A stretch of 64,000 nt of DNA from positions 682,001 through 746,000 of the forward strand of contig CM048850.1 in NCBI GenBank assembly GCA_026545225.1, written 5' to 3'. The notes under the pieces are model-generated. The model was not told where the DNA came from. It saw only the letters and a list, made by a program, of their open reading frames with translations, and did no database searches. Positions 9,601 to 23,259 of the stretch are shown in pieces (position 1 is the stretch's first letter; the number at the start of each line of letters is the position of its first letter). The position numbers and the translations under genes are program-made. This stretch comes from Cornus controversa (taxonomy: Eukaryota > Streptophyta > Magnoliopsida > Cornales > Cornaceae).

Positions 9601-12600
9601 GAGATGCTTTGAATTAAAAAGTCCCATTCCTAGAGAAATTGTGTCATAATTAGAATCGTACGTTGCTTTTTCCCACCGATCTTCATCCTATTTTGTTTAA
9701 GTCGTTCTGATTCAGAAAGAGCAATTCTTTACAGAAATGGTGCGTGATCACAACCGTATGGTGCTTTATGCCAAAATCGACCATATGTACATCCGAAAGA
9801 AATGGGCATGGCAACAACAATTTTGAACTAGCTTCATTTGAGTTGTTTTGATTTTAAAAGTCCAATTCCAAGAGAAATCGTGCTATACTCAGAATCATGC
9901 ATTGCTTTGTGCCAAATTCGACCGTTTAGACGTCGAAAAGAAACAACGAGCATGTCGATCCCAACTTGATCCTGTTCGGTTTGAGTCATTTTATTCAATA
10001 CCTGCAATTGGTTGCGAAAATTGTGCATGATCACAACTGTGGGATGCTTATTCAAGAATTCGACCGTCTAGACATCCAAAAGAAAGGAGCAAGTCAACAA
10101 CGATTTTAAACTTGTTTTGTCTGAGTTGCTTCGACTCGAAAAGTCCTATTCCAGGAGAAATTATGTCATGCGATGCTTTTTCCCGAATTCGACCGTCTGG
10201 AAGTCGGAAAGAAATAATGTGCACGTCAATCCGGTCTCCATCCATTTTTGTTTGATTTGTTCTTATTCGAAAAGACCCATTCCAAGAAGAAACCTTGCAC
10301 GATCATAAATCGTGCGCTGTTTTGTACCAGATTCTACCGTCTTGACTTGTAGAAGAAATGAGCATCGCAACAACGATTTTAAACTAGTTTCGTTTGAGTT
10401 GTTTTGATTCGAAAAGTCCCATTCCTTGAGAAATCTTGCCACAATCAGTTTCGTATGTTGCTTTTTGCGAAACTCGACCGGTTTGATGTCCAAAAGAAAC
10501 GACAAGCACGTTGATCAGATCTTCATCCTACTTTTTTTGAGTAGTTATGAATCGAAGTGAGCAACTCCGTGTAGAAATCGTGTATGATAACAACCTTGTG
10601 CTGCTTTGTGCCAACTTTGATTGTCTGGACGTTTAAAAGGAACAATGAGGAAGCTGTCAACGATTTTAAACTAGTTTTGTTTGAGTTATTTTGATTCGAG
10701 AAGCCCCATTCCTAGAGAAATCGTGACACAATCAGAATTGTACGTTGCTGGTTGCCAAATTAGACCGTCAAGACGTCCAAAAGAAACGACGAGCATGTCG
10801 ATCCGATCTTCATCATGTTTTGTTTGAGTCGTTACGAATCGAAAAGAACAATTCCTTGCAGAAATCAAGCATGACAACAACAGTTTTAAACTAGCTTTGT
10901 TTGAGATGCTTTGATTTAAAAAGTCCCATTCCTAGAGAAATTGTGTCATAATTAGAATCGTACGTTGCTTTTTCCCGAATTCGACCGTCTGGACGTCAAA
11001 AGCAAGCAATGATCATGCCAATCCGATCTTCATCCTATTTTGTTTAAGTCGTTCTGATTCAGAAAGAGCAATTCTTTACAGAAATGGTGCGTGATCACAA
11101 CCGTATGGTGCTTTGTGCCAAAATCGAACCATATGTACATCCGAAAGAGATGGGCATGGCAACAACATTTTTGAACTAGCTTCATTTGAGTTGTTTTGAT
11201 TTTAAAAGTCCCAATCCAAGAAAAATCATGCTATACTCAGAATCATGCATTGCTTTGTGCCAAATTCGACCGTTTAGACGTCGAAAAGAAACAACGAGAA
11301 TGTCGATCCCAACTTGATCCTGTTCGGTTTGAGTCATTTTATTCAATACCTGCAATTCGTAGCGGAAATTGTGCATGATCAGAACTGTGGGATGCTTTGT
11401 CACGAATTCGACCGTCTAGATATCCAAAAGAAAAGAGCATGTCAACAACGATTTTAAACTTGCTTTGTCTGAGTTGCTTCGACTCGAAAAGTCCCATTCT
11501 AGGAGAAATTATGTCTTGCGATGCTTTTTCCCGAATTCAACCGTCTGGAAGTCAGAAAGAAACAATGTGCACGTCAATCCGGTCTCCATCCATTTTTGTT
11601 TGATTTGTTCTTATTCGAAAAGACCCATTCCAAGAAGAAACCTTGCACGATCATAAACCGTGCGGTGTTTTGTGCCAGATTCTACCGTCTTGACTTCCAG
11701 AAGAAATGATCATTGCAACAATGATTTTAAACTAGCTTCGTTTGAGTTGTTTTGATTCTAAAAGTCCTATTCCTTGAGAGATCTTTTCACAATCATTTTT
11801 GTACGTTGCTTTCTGCCAAACTCGACCGGTTTGATGTGCAAAAGAAACGACAAGCACGTTGATCACATCTTCATCCTACATTTTTTGAGTAGTTATGAAT
11901 CGAAAAGAGCAATTCCTTGTAGAAATCGTGTATGATCACAACCTTATGGTGGTTTGTGCTAACTCTGATTGTCTGGACATTTAAAAGAAACAATTAGCAA
12001 GCTATCAACGATTTTCGTTTGAGTTATTTTGATTCGAAAAGCCCCAATCCTAGAGAAATCGTGCCACAATCAGAATCGTACGTTATTTGTTACCAAATTA
12101 GACCGTCAAGACGTCGAAAAGAAAAGACGAGCATGTCGATCCGATCTTCATCATGTTTTGTTTGAGTCGTTACGAATCGAAAAGAACAATTCCTTGCAGA
12201 AATCAAGCATGACAACAACAGTTTTAAACTATCTGTGTTTGAGATGCTTTGATTTAAAAAGTCCCATTCCTAGAGAAATTGTGCCATAATTAAAACCGTA
12301 CGTTGCTTTTTCCCGAATTCGACCGTCTGGACGTCAAAAGCAAGCAATGATCGTGCCAATCCGATCTTCATCCTATTTTGTTTAAGTCGTTCTGATTTAG
12401 AAAGAGCAATTCTTTACAGAAATGATGCGTGATCACAACCGTATGGTGCTTTGTGCCAAAATCGACCATATGTACATCCGAAAGAAATGGGCATGGCAAC
12501 AACATTTTTGAACTAGCTTCATTTGAGTTGTTTTGATTTTAAAAGTCCCAATCCAAGAGAAATCGTGCTATACTCAGAATCATGCATTGCTTTGTGCCAA

Positions 12601-14596
12601 ATTCGACCGTTTAGACGTCGAAAAGAAACAACGAGCATGTCGATCCCAACTTGATCCTGTTCTGTTTGAGTCACTTTATTCAATACCTGCAATTCGTAGC
12701 AGAAATTGTGCATGATCACTACTGTGGGATGCTTTGTCACGAATTCGACCATCTAGACATCCAAAAGAAAGGAGCAAGTCAACAACGATTTCAAACTTGC
12801 TTTGTCTGAGTTGCTTCGACTCGAAAAGTCCTATTCGAGGAGAAATTATGTCGTGCGATGCTTTTTCCCGAATTCGACCGTCTGGAAGTCGGAAAGAAAC
12901 AATGTGCACGTCAATCCGGTCTCCTTCCATTTTTGTTAGATTTGTTCTTATTCGAAAAGACCCATTCCAAGAAGAAACCTTGCACGATCATAAACCGTGC
13001 GGTGTTTTGTGCCAGATTCTACCGTCTTGACTTCCAGAAGAAATGATCATTGCAACAATGATTTTAAACTAGCTTCGTTTGAGTTGTTTTGATTCGAAAA
13101 GTCCCATTCCTTGAGAAATCTTGCCACAATCATTTTTGTACTTTGCTTTCTGCCAAACTCGACCGGTTTGATGTCCAAAAGAAACGACAAGCACGTTGAT
13201 CAGATCTTCATCCTACTTTTTTTCAGTAGTTATGAATCGAAGTGAGCAACTCCGTGTAGAAATCGTGTATGATAACAACCTTGTGCTGCTTTGTGCCAAC
13301 TTTGATTGTCTGGACGTTTAAAAGGAACAATGAGGAAGCTGTCAACGATTTTAAACTAGTTTCGTTTGAGTTATTTTGATTCGAGAAGCCCATTCCTAGA
13401 GAAATCGTGACACAATCAGAATTGTACGTTGCTGGTTGCCAAATTAGACCATCAAGACGTCCAAAAGAAACGACGAGCATGTCGATCCGATCTTCATCAT
13501 GTTTTGTTTGAGTCGTTACGAATCGAAAAGAACAATTCCTTGCAGAAATCAAGCATGACAACAACAGTTTTAAACTAGCTTTGTTTGAGATGCTTTGATT
13601 TAAAAAGTCCCATTCCTAGAGAAATTGTGTCATAATTAGAATCGTACGTTGCTTTTTCCCGAGTTCGACCGTCTGGACGTCAAAAGCAAGCAATGATCGT
13701 GCCAATCCGATCTTCATCCTATTTTGTTTAAGTCGTTCTGATTCAGAAAGAGCAATTCTTTACAGAAATGGTGCGTGATCACAACCGTATGGTGCTTTGT
13801 GCCAAAATCGACCATATGTACATCCGAAAGAAATGGGCATGGCAACAACATTTTTGAACTAGCTTCATTTGAGTTGTTTTGATTTTAAAAGTCCCAATCC
13901 AAGAAAAATCATGCTATACTCAGAATCATGCATTGCTTTGTGCCAAATTCGACCGTTTAGACGTCGAAAAGAAACAATGAGAATGTCGATCCCAACTTGA
14001 TCCTGTTCGGTTTGAGTCATTTTATTCAATACCTGCAATTCGTAGCGGAAATTGTGCATGATCAGAACTGTGGGATGCTTTGTCACGAATTCGACCGTCT
14101 AGACATCCAAAAGAAAGGAGCAAGTCAACAACGATTTTAAACTTGCTTTGTCTGAGTTGCTTCGACTCGAAAAGTCCCATTCTAGGAGAAATTATGTCTT
14201 GCGATGCTTTTTCCCGAATTCAACCGTCTGGAAGTCAGAAAGAAACAATGTGCACTTCAATCCGGTCTCCATCCATTTTTGTTTGATTTGTTCTTATTCG
14301 AAAAGACCCATTCCAAGAAGAAACCTTGCACGATCATAAACCGTGCGGTGTTTTGTGCCAGATTCTACCGTCTTGACTTCCAGAAGAAATGAGCATCGCA
14401 ACAACGATTTTAAACTAGTTTCGTTTGAGTTGTTTTGTTTGAAAAGTCCCGTTCCTTGAGAAATCTTGCCACAATCAGTTTCGTATGTTGCTTTTCGCGA
14501 AACTCGACCGGTTTGATGTCCAAAAGAAATGACAAGCACGTTGATCAGATCTTCATCCTACTTTTTTTTGAGTAGTTATGAATCGAAGTGAGAAAC
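6616..14596. repeat. 7,981-bp satellite block, copy 1 (six HORs)
   Basis: HOR landmarks at 6743, 8045, 9391, 10693, 12031 and 13378 give lengths 1302, 1346, 1302, 1338, 1347 and 1346, which sum to 7,981. The whole pattern, including two HORs with a 45-bp deletion (near 7027 and 9675), recurs 7,981 bp downstream with no difference that I noticed. The left limit is set by GAAGTTAGCAACTCC at about 6605 against GAAGTGAGAAACTCC at the matching site. No genes. Confidence 0.93.
13021..13240. repeat. Hybrid A/B dimer inside an A-length HOR
   Basis: This dimer begins with B features (CTTCCAGAAGAAATGATCATTG, split across 13033-13054, and CTTTGCTTTCTGCC) and ends with A features (GATGTCCAAAAG, TTGATCAGATC, GAATCGAAGTGAGC). 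It looks like a product of gene conversion or crossover between HOR types. Copies recur near 21010 and 26390 through the larger duplications. Confidence 0.75.
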
Positions 14597-17500
14597 TCCG
14601 TGTAGAAATCGTGTATGATAACAACCTTGTGCTGCTTTGTGCCAACTTTGATTGTCTGGACGTTTAAAAGGAACAATGAGGAAGCTGTCAACGATTTTAA
14701 ACTAGTTTCGTTTGAGTTATTTTGATTCGAGAAGCCCCATTCCTTGAGAAATCGTGACACAATCAGAATTATACAGTGCTGGTTGCCAAATTAGACCGTC
14801 AAGACGTCCAAAAGAAACGACGAGCATGTCGATCCGATCTTCATCATGTTTTGTTTGAGTCGTTGCGAATCGAAAAGAACAATTCCTTACAGAAATCAAG
14901 CATGACAACAACAGTTTTAAACTATCTGTGTTTGAGATGCTTTGATTTAAAAAGTCCCGTTCCTAGAGAAATTGTGTCATAATTAGAATCGTACGTTGCT
15001 TTTTCCCGTCGATCTTCATCCTATTTTGTTTAAGTCGTTCTGATTCAGAAAGAGCAATTCTTTATAGAAATGGTGCGTGATCACAACCGTATGGTGCTTT
15101 ATGCCAAAATCGACCATATGTACATCCGAAAGAAATGGGCATGGCAACAACAATTTTGAACTAGCTTCATTTGAGTTGTTTCGATTTTAAAAGTCCAATT
15201 CCAAGAGAAATCGTGCTATACTCAGAATCATGCATTGCTTTGTGCCAAATTCGACCGTTTAGACGTCGAAAAGAAACAACGAGCATGTCGATCCCAACTT
15301 GATCCTGTTCGGTTTGAGTCATTTTATTCAATACCTGCAATTGGTAGCGGAAATTGTGCATGATCACAACTGTGGGATGCTTTGTCAAGAATTCGACCGT
15401 CTAGACATCCAAAAGAAAGGAGCAAGTCAACAACGATTTTAAACTTGTTTTGTCTGAGTTGCTTCGACTCGAAAAGTCCTATTCGAGGAGAAATTATGTC
15501 GTGCGATGCTTTTTCCCGAATTCGACCATCTGGAAGTCGGAAAGAAACAATGTGCACGTCAATCCGGTCTCCATCCATTTTTGTTTGATTTGTTCTTATT
15601 CGAAAAGACCCATTCCAAGAAGAAACCTTGCACGATCATAAACCGGGCGGTGTTTTGTGCCAGATTCTACCGTCTTGACTTGCAGAAGAAATGAGCATCG
15701 CAACAACGATTTTAAACTAGTTTCGTTTGAGTTGTTTTGATTCGAAAAGTCCCATTCCTTCAGAAATCTTGCCACAATCAGTTTCGTATGTTGCTTTTTG
15801 CGAAACTCGACCGGTTTGATGTCCAAAAGAAACGACAAGCACGTTGATCAGATCTTCATCCTACTTTTTTTGAGTAGTTATGAATCGAAGTGAGCAATTC
15901 CGTGTAGAAATCGTGTATGATAACAACCTTGTGCTGCTTTGTGCCAACTTTGATTGTCTGAACGTTTAAAAGGAACAATGAGGAAGATGTCAACGATTTT
16001 AAACAAGTTTCATTTGAGTTATTTTGATTCGAGAAGCCCCATTCCTAGAGAAATCGTGACACATTCAGAATTGTACGTTCCTGGTTGCCAAATTAGACCG
16101 TCAAGACGTCCAACAGAAATGACGAGCATGTCGATCCGATCTTCATCATGTTTTGTTTGAGTCATTACGAATCGAAAAGAACAATTCCTTGCAAAAATCA
16201 AGCATGACAACAACAGTTTTAAACAAGCTTTGTTTGAGATTCTTTGATTTAAAAAGTCCCATTCCTAGAGAAATTGTGCCATAATTAGAACCGTACGTTG
16301 CTTTTTCCCGAATTTGACCGTCTGGACGTCAAAAGCAAGCAATGATCGTGCCAATCCGATCTTCATCCTATTTTGTTTAAGTCGTTCTGATTCAGAAAGA
16401 GCAATTCTTTCCAGAAATGGTGCGTGACCACAACCATATGGTGCTTTATGCCAAAATCGACCATATGTACATCCGAAAGAAATGGGCATGGCAACAACTA
16501 TTTTGAACTAGCTTCATTTGAGTTGTTTTGATTTTAAAAATCCAATTCCAAGAGAAATCGTGCTATACTCAGAATCATGCATTGCTTTGTGCCAAATTCG
16601 ACCGTTTAGACGTCGAAAAGAAACAACGAGCATGTCGATCCCAACTTGATCCTGTTCGGTTTGAGTCATTTTATTCAATAGCAGCAATTCGTAGCAGAAA
16701 TTGTGCATGATCACAACTGTGGGATGCCTTGTCACGAATTCGACCGTCTAGACATCCAAAAGAAAGGAGCAAGTCAACAACGATTTTAAACTTGCTTTGT
16801 CTGAGTTGCTTCGACTCAAATAGTCCCATTCCATGAGAAATTATGTCGTGCGTTGCTTTTTCCCGAATTCAACCGTCTGGAAGTCGGAAAGAAACAATGT
16901 GCACGTCAATCCGTCTCCATCCATTTTTGTTTGATTTATTCTTATTCGAAAAGACCCATTCCAAGAAGAAACCTTGCACGATCATAAACCGTGCGGTGTT
17001 TTGTGCCAGATTATACCGTCTTGACTTGCAGAAGTAATGAGCATCGCAACAACGATTTTAAACTAGTTTCGTTTGAGTTGTTTTGATTCGAAAAGTCCCA
17101 TTCCTTGAGAAATCTTGCCACAATCAGTTTCGTATGTTGCTTTTTGCGAAACTCGACCGGTTTGATGTCCAAAAGAAACGACAAGCACGTTGATCAGATC
17201 TTCATCCTACTTTTTTTGAGTAGTTATGAATCGAAGTGAGCAACTCCGTGTAGAAATCGTGTATGATAACAACCTTGTGCTGCTTTGTGCCAACTTTGAT
17301 TGTCTGGACGTTTAAAAGGAACAATGAGGAAGCTGTCAACGATTTTAAACTAGTTTCGTTTGAGTTATTCTGATTCGAGAAGCCCCATTCCTAGAGAAAT
17401 CGTGCCACAATCAGAATTGTACGTTGCTGGTTGCCAAATTAGACCGTCAAGACGTCCAAAAGAAACGACGAGCATGTCGATCCGATCTTCATCATGTTTT

Positions 17501-20500
17501 GTTTGAGTCGTTACGAATCGAAAAGAACAATTCCTTGCAGAAATCAAGCATGACAACAACAGTTTTAAACTATCTGTGTTTGAGATGCTTTGAATTAAAA
17601 AGTCCCATTCCTAGAGAAATTGTGTCATAATTAGAATCGTACGTTGCTTTTTCCCACCGATCTTCATCCTATTTTGTTTAAGTCGTTCTGATTCAGAAAG
17701 AGCAATTCTTTACAGAAATGGTGCGTGATCACAACCGTATGGTGCTTTATGCCAAAATCGACCATATGTACATCCGAAAGAAATGGGCATGGCAACAACA
17801 ATTTTGAACTAGCTTCATTTGAGTTGTTTTGATTTTAAAAGTCCAATTCCAAGAGAAATCGTGCTATACTCAGAATCATGCATTGCTTTGTGCCAAATTC
17901 GACCGTTTAGACGTCGAAAAGAAACAACGAGCATGTCGATCCCAACTTGATCCTGTTCGGTTTGAGTCATTTTATTCAATACCTGCAATTGGTTGCGAAA
18001 ATTGTGCATGATCACAACTGTGGGATGCTTATTCAAGAATTCGACCGTCTAGACATCCAAAAGAAAGGAGCAAGTCAACAACGATTTTAAACTTGTTTTG
18101 TCTGAGTTGCTTCGACTCGAAAAGTCCTATTCCAGGAGAAATTATGTCATGCGATGCTTTTTCCCGAATTCGACCGTCTGGAAGTCGGAAAGAAATAATG
18201 TGCACGTCAATCCGGTCTCCATCCATTTTTGTTTGATTTGTTCTTATTCGAAAAGACCCATTCCAAGAAGAAACCTTGCACGATCATAAATCGTGCGCTG
18301 TTTTGTACCAGATTCTACCGTCTTGACTTGTAGAAGAAATGAGCATCGCAACAACGATTTTAAACTAGTTTCGTTTGAGTTGTTTTGATTCGAAAAGTCC
18401 CATTCCTTGAGAAATCTTGCCACAATCAGTTTCGTATGTTGCTTTTTGCGAAACTCGACCGGTTTGATGTCCAAAAGAAACGACAAGCACGTTGATCAGA
18501 TCTTCATCCTACTTTTTTTGAGTAGTTATGAATCGAAGTGAGCAACTCCGTGTAGAAATCGTGTATGATAACAACCTTGTGCTGCTTTGTGCCAACTTTG
18601 ATTGTCTGGACGTTTAAAAGGAACAATGAGGAAGCTGTCAACGATTTTAAACTAGTTTTGTTTGAGTTATTTTGATTCGAGAAGCCCCATTCCTAGAGAA
18701 ATCGTGACACAATCAGAATTGTACGTTGCTGGTTGCCAAATTAGACCGTCAAGACGTCCAAAAGAAACGACGAGCATGTCGATCCGATCTTCATCATGTT
18801 TTGTTTGAGTCGTTACGAATCGAAAAGAACAATTCCTTGCAGAAATCAAGCATGACAACAACAGTTTTAAACTAGCTTTGTTTGAGATGCTTTGATTTAA
18901 AAAGTCCCATTCCTAGAGAAATTGTGTCATAATTAGAATCGTACGTTGCTTTTTCCCGAATTCGACCGTCTGGACGTCAAAAGCAAGCAATGATCATGCC
19001 AATCCGATCTTCATCCTATTTTGTTTAAGTCGTTCTGATTCAGAAAGAGCAATTCTTTACAGAAATGGTGCGTGATCACAACCGTATGGTGCTTTGTGCC
19101 AAAATCGAACCATATGTACATCCGAAAGAGATGGGCATGGCAACAACATTTTTGAACTAGCTTCATTTGAGTTGTTTTGATTTTAAAAGTCCCAATCCAA
19201 GAAAAATCATGCTATACTCAGAATCATGCATTGCTTTGTGCCAAATTCGACCGTTTAGACGTCGAAAAGAAACAACGAGAATGTCGATCCCAACTTGATC
19301 CTGTTCGGTTTGAGTCATTTTATTCAATACCTGCAATTCGTAGCGGAAATTGTGCATGATCAGAACTGTGGGATGCTTTGTCACGAATTCGACCGTCTAG
19401 ATATCCAAAAGAAAAGAGCATGTCAACAACGATTTTAAACTTGCTTTGTCTGAGTTGCTTCGACTCGAAAAGTCCCATTCTAGGAGAAATTATGTCTTGC
19501 GATGCTTTTTCCCGAATTCAACCGTCTGGAAGTCAGAAAGAAACAATGTGCACGTCAATCCGGTCTCCATCCATTTTTGTTTGATTTGTTCTTATTCGAA
19601 AAGACCCATTCCAAGAAGAAACCTTGCACGATCATAAACCGTGCGGTGTTTTGTGCCAGATTCTACCGTCTTGACTTCCAGAAGAAATGATCATTGCAAC
19701 AATGATTTTAAACTAGCTTCGTTTGAGTTGTTTTGATTCTAAAAGTCCTATTCCTTGAGAGATCTTTTCACAATCATTTTTGTACGTTGCTTTCTGCCAA
19801 ACTCGACCGGTTTGATGTGCAAAAGAAACGACAAGCACGTTGATCACATCTTCATCCTACATTTTTTGAGTAGTTATGAATCGAAAAGAGCAATTCCTTG
19901 TAGAAATCGTGTATGATCACAACCTTATGGTGGTTTGTGCTAACTCTGATTGTCTGGACATTTAAAAGAAACAATTAGCAAGCTATCAACGATTTTCGTT
20001 TGAGTTATTTTGATTCGAAAAGCCCCAATCCTAGAGAAATCGTGCCACAATCAGAATCGTACGTTATTTGTTACCAAATTAGACCGTCAAGACGTCGAAA
20101 AGAAAAGACGAGCATGTCGATCCGATCTTCATCATGTTTTGTTTGAGTCGTTACGAATCGAAAAGAACAATTCCTTGCAGAAATCAAGCATGACAACAAC
20201 AGTTTTAAACTATCTGTGTTTGAGATGCTTTGATTTAAAAAGTCCCATTCCTAGAGAAATTGTGCCATAATTAAAACCGTACGTTGCTTTTTCCCGAATT
20301 CGACCGTCTGGACGTCAAAAGCAAGCAATGATCGTGCCAATCCGATCTTCATCCTATTTTGTTTAAGTCGTTCTGATTTAGAAAGAGCAATTCTTTACAG
20401 AAATGATGCGTGATCACAACCGTATGGTGCTTTGTGCCAAAATCGACCATATGTACATCCGAAAGAAATGGGCATGGCAACAACATTTTTGAACTAGCTT

Positions 20501-22577
20501 CATTTGAGTTGTTTTGATTTTAAAAGTCCCAATCCAAGAGAAATCGTGCTATACTCAGAATCATGCATTGCTTTGTGCCAAATTCGACCGTTTAGACGTC
20601 GAAAAGAAACAACGAGCATGTCGATCCCAACTTGATCCTGTTCTGTTTGAGTCACTTTATTCAATACCTGCAATTCGTAGCAGAAATTGTGCATGATCAC
20701 TACTGTGGGATGCTTTGTCACGAATTCGACCATCTAGACATCCAAAAGAAAGGAGCAAGTCAACAACGATTTCAAACTTGCTTTGTCTGAGTTGCTTCGA
20801 CTCGAAAAGTCCTATTCGAGGAGAAATTATGTCGTGCGATGCTTTTTCCCGAATTCGACCGTCTGGAAGTCGGAAAGAAACAATGTGCACGTCAATCCGG
20901 TCTCCTTCCATTTTTGTTAGATTTGTTCTTATTCGAAAAGACCCATTCCAAGAAGAAACCTTGCACGATCATAAACCGTGCGGTGTTTTGTGCCAGATTC
21001 TACCGTCTTGACTTCCAGAAGAAATGATCATTGCAACAATGATTTTAAACTAGCTTCGTTTGAGTTGTTTTGATTCGAAAAGTCCCATTCCTTGAGAAAT
21101 CTTGCCACAATCATTTTTGTACTTTGCTTTCTGCCAAACTCGACCGGTTTGATGTCCAAAAGAAACGACAAGCACGTTGATCAGATCTTCATCCTACTTT
21201 TTTTCAGTAGTTATGAATCGAAGTGAGCAACTCCGTGTAGAAATCGTGTATGATAACAACCTTGTGCTGCTTTGTGCCAACTTTGATTGTCTGGACGTTT
21301 AAAAGGAACAATGAGGAAGCTGTCAACGATTTTAAACTAGTTTCGTTTGAGTTATTTTGATTCGAGAAGCCCATTCCTAGAGAAATCGTGACACAATCAG
21401 AATTGTACGTTGCTGGTTGCCAAATTAGACCATCAAGACGTCCAAAAGAAACGACGAGCATGTCGATCCGATCTTCATCATGTTTTGTTTGAGTCGTTAC
21501 GAATCGAAAAGAACAATTCCTTGCAGAAATCAAGCATGACAACAACAGTTTTAAACTAGCTTTGTTTGAGATGCTTTGATTTAAAAAGTCCCATTCCTAG
21601 AGAAATTGTGTCATAATTAGAATCGTACGTTGCTTTTTCCCGAGTTCGACCGTCTGGACGTCAAAAGCAAGCAATGATCGTGCCAATCCGATCTTCATCC
21701 TATTTTGTTTAAGTCGTTCTGATTCAGAAAGAGCAATTCTTTACAGAAATGGTGCGTGATCACAACCGTATGGTGCTTTGTGCCAAAATCGACCATATGT
21801 ACATCCGAAAGAAATGGGCATGGCAACAACATTTTTGAACTAGCTTCATTTGAGTTGTTTTGATTTTAAAAGTCCCAATCCAAGAAAAATCATGCTATAC
21901 TCAGAATCATGCATTGCTTTGTGCCAAATTCGACCGTTTAGACGTCGAAAAGAAACAATGAGAATGTCGATCCCAACTTGATCCTGTTCGGTTTGAGTCA
22001 TTTTATTCAATACCTGCAATTCGTAGCGGAAATTGTGCATGATCAGAACTGTGGGATGCTTTGTCACGAATTCGACCGTCTAGACATCCAAAAGAAAGGA
22101 GCAAGTCAACAACGATTTTAAACTTGCTTTGTCTGAGTTGCTTCGACTCGAAAAGTCCCATTCTAGGAGAAATTATGTCTTGCGATGCTTTTTCCCGAAT
22201 TCAACCGTCTGGAAGTCAGAAAGAAACAATGTGCACTTCAATCCGGTCTCCATCCATTTTTGTTTGATTTGTTCTTATTCGAAAAGACCCATTCCAAGAA
22301 GAAACCTTGCACGATCATAAACCGTGCGGTGTTTTGTGCCAGATTCTACCGTCTTGACTTCCAGAAGAAATGAGCATCGCAACAACGATTTTAAACTAGT
22401 TTCGTTTGAGTTGTTTTGTTTGAAAAGTCCCGTTCCTTGAGAAATCTTGCCACAATCAGTTTCGTATGTTGCTTTTCGCGAAACTCGACCGGTTTGATGT
22501 CCAAAAGAAATGACAAGCACGTTGATCAGATCTTCATCCTACTTTTTTTTGAGTAGTTATGAATCGAAGTGAGAAAC
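14597..22577. repeat. 7,981-bp satellite block, copy 2
   Basis: Second copy, HOR landmarks 14724, 16026, 17372, 18674, 20012 and 21359. Identity with copy 1 continues to about 22715, where GAAGCTCCATTCC replaces GAAGCCCCATTCC. From 17882 this block is also the template of the 5,378-bp duplication. No genes. Confidence 0.93.
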
Positions 22578-23259
22578 TCCGTGTAGAAATCGTGTATGAT
22601 AACAACCTTGTGCTGCTTTGTGCCAACTTTGATTGTCTGGACGTTTAAAAGGAACAATGAGGAAGCTGTCAACGATTTTAAACTAGTTTCGTTTGAGTTA
22701 TTTTGATTCGAGAAGCTCCATTCCTAGAGAAATCGTGACACAATCAGAATTGTACGTTGTTGGTTGCCAAATTAGACCGTCAAGACGTCCAAAAGAAACG
22801 ACGAGCATGTCGATCCGATCTTCATCATGTTTTGTTTGAGTCGTTACGAATCGAAAAGAACAATTCCTTGCAGAAATCAAGCATGACAACAACAGTTTTA
22901 AACTATCTGTGTTTGAGATGCTTTGATTTAAAAAGTCCCATTCCTAGAGAAATTGTGCCATAATTAAAACCGTACGTTGCTTTTTCCCGAATTCGACCGT
23001 CTGGACGTCAAAAGCAAGCAATGATCGTGCCAATCCGATCTTCATCCTATTTTGTTTAAGTCGTTCTGATTCAGAAAGAGCAATTCTTTACAGAAAAGGT
23101 GCGTGATCACAACCGTATGGTGCTTTGTGCCAAAATCGACCATATCTACATCCGAAAGAAATGGGCATGGCAACAACATTTTTGAACTAGCTTCATTTGA
23201 GTTGTTTTGATTTTAAAAGTCCCAATCCAAGTGAAATCGTGCTATACTCAGAATCATGC
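17882..23259. repeat. 5,378-bp satellite block, copy 1 (four HORs)
   Basis: Matches the sequence 5,378 bp downstream over about 17882-23336. The period equals four HORs (1347+1338+1347+1346). It overlaps copy 2 of the 7,981-bp block, so the two duplications are nested events. The left limit is ATGCATTGC here against ATGCGTTGC at 23259. Confidence 0.9.
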
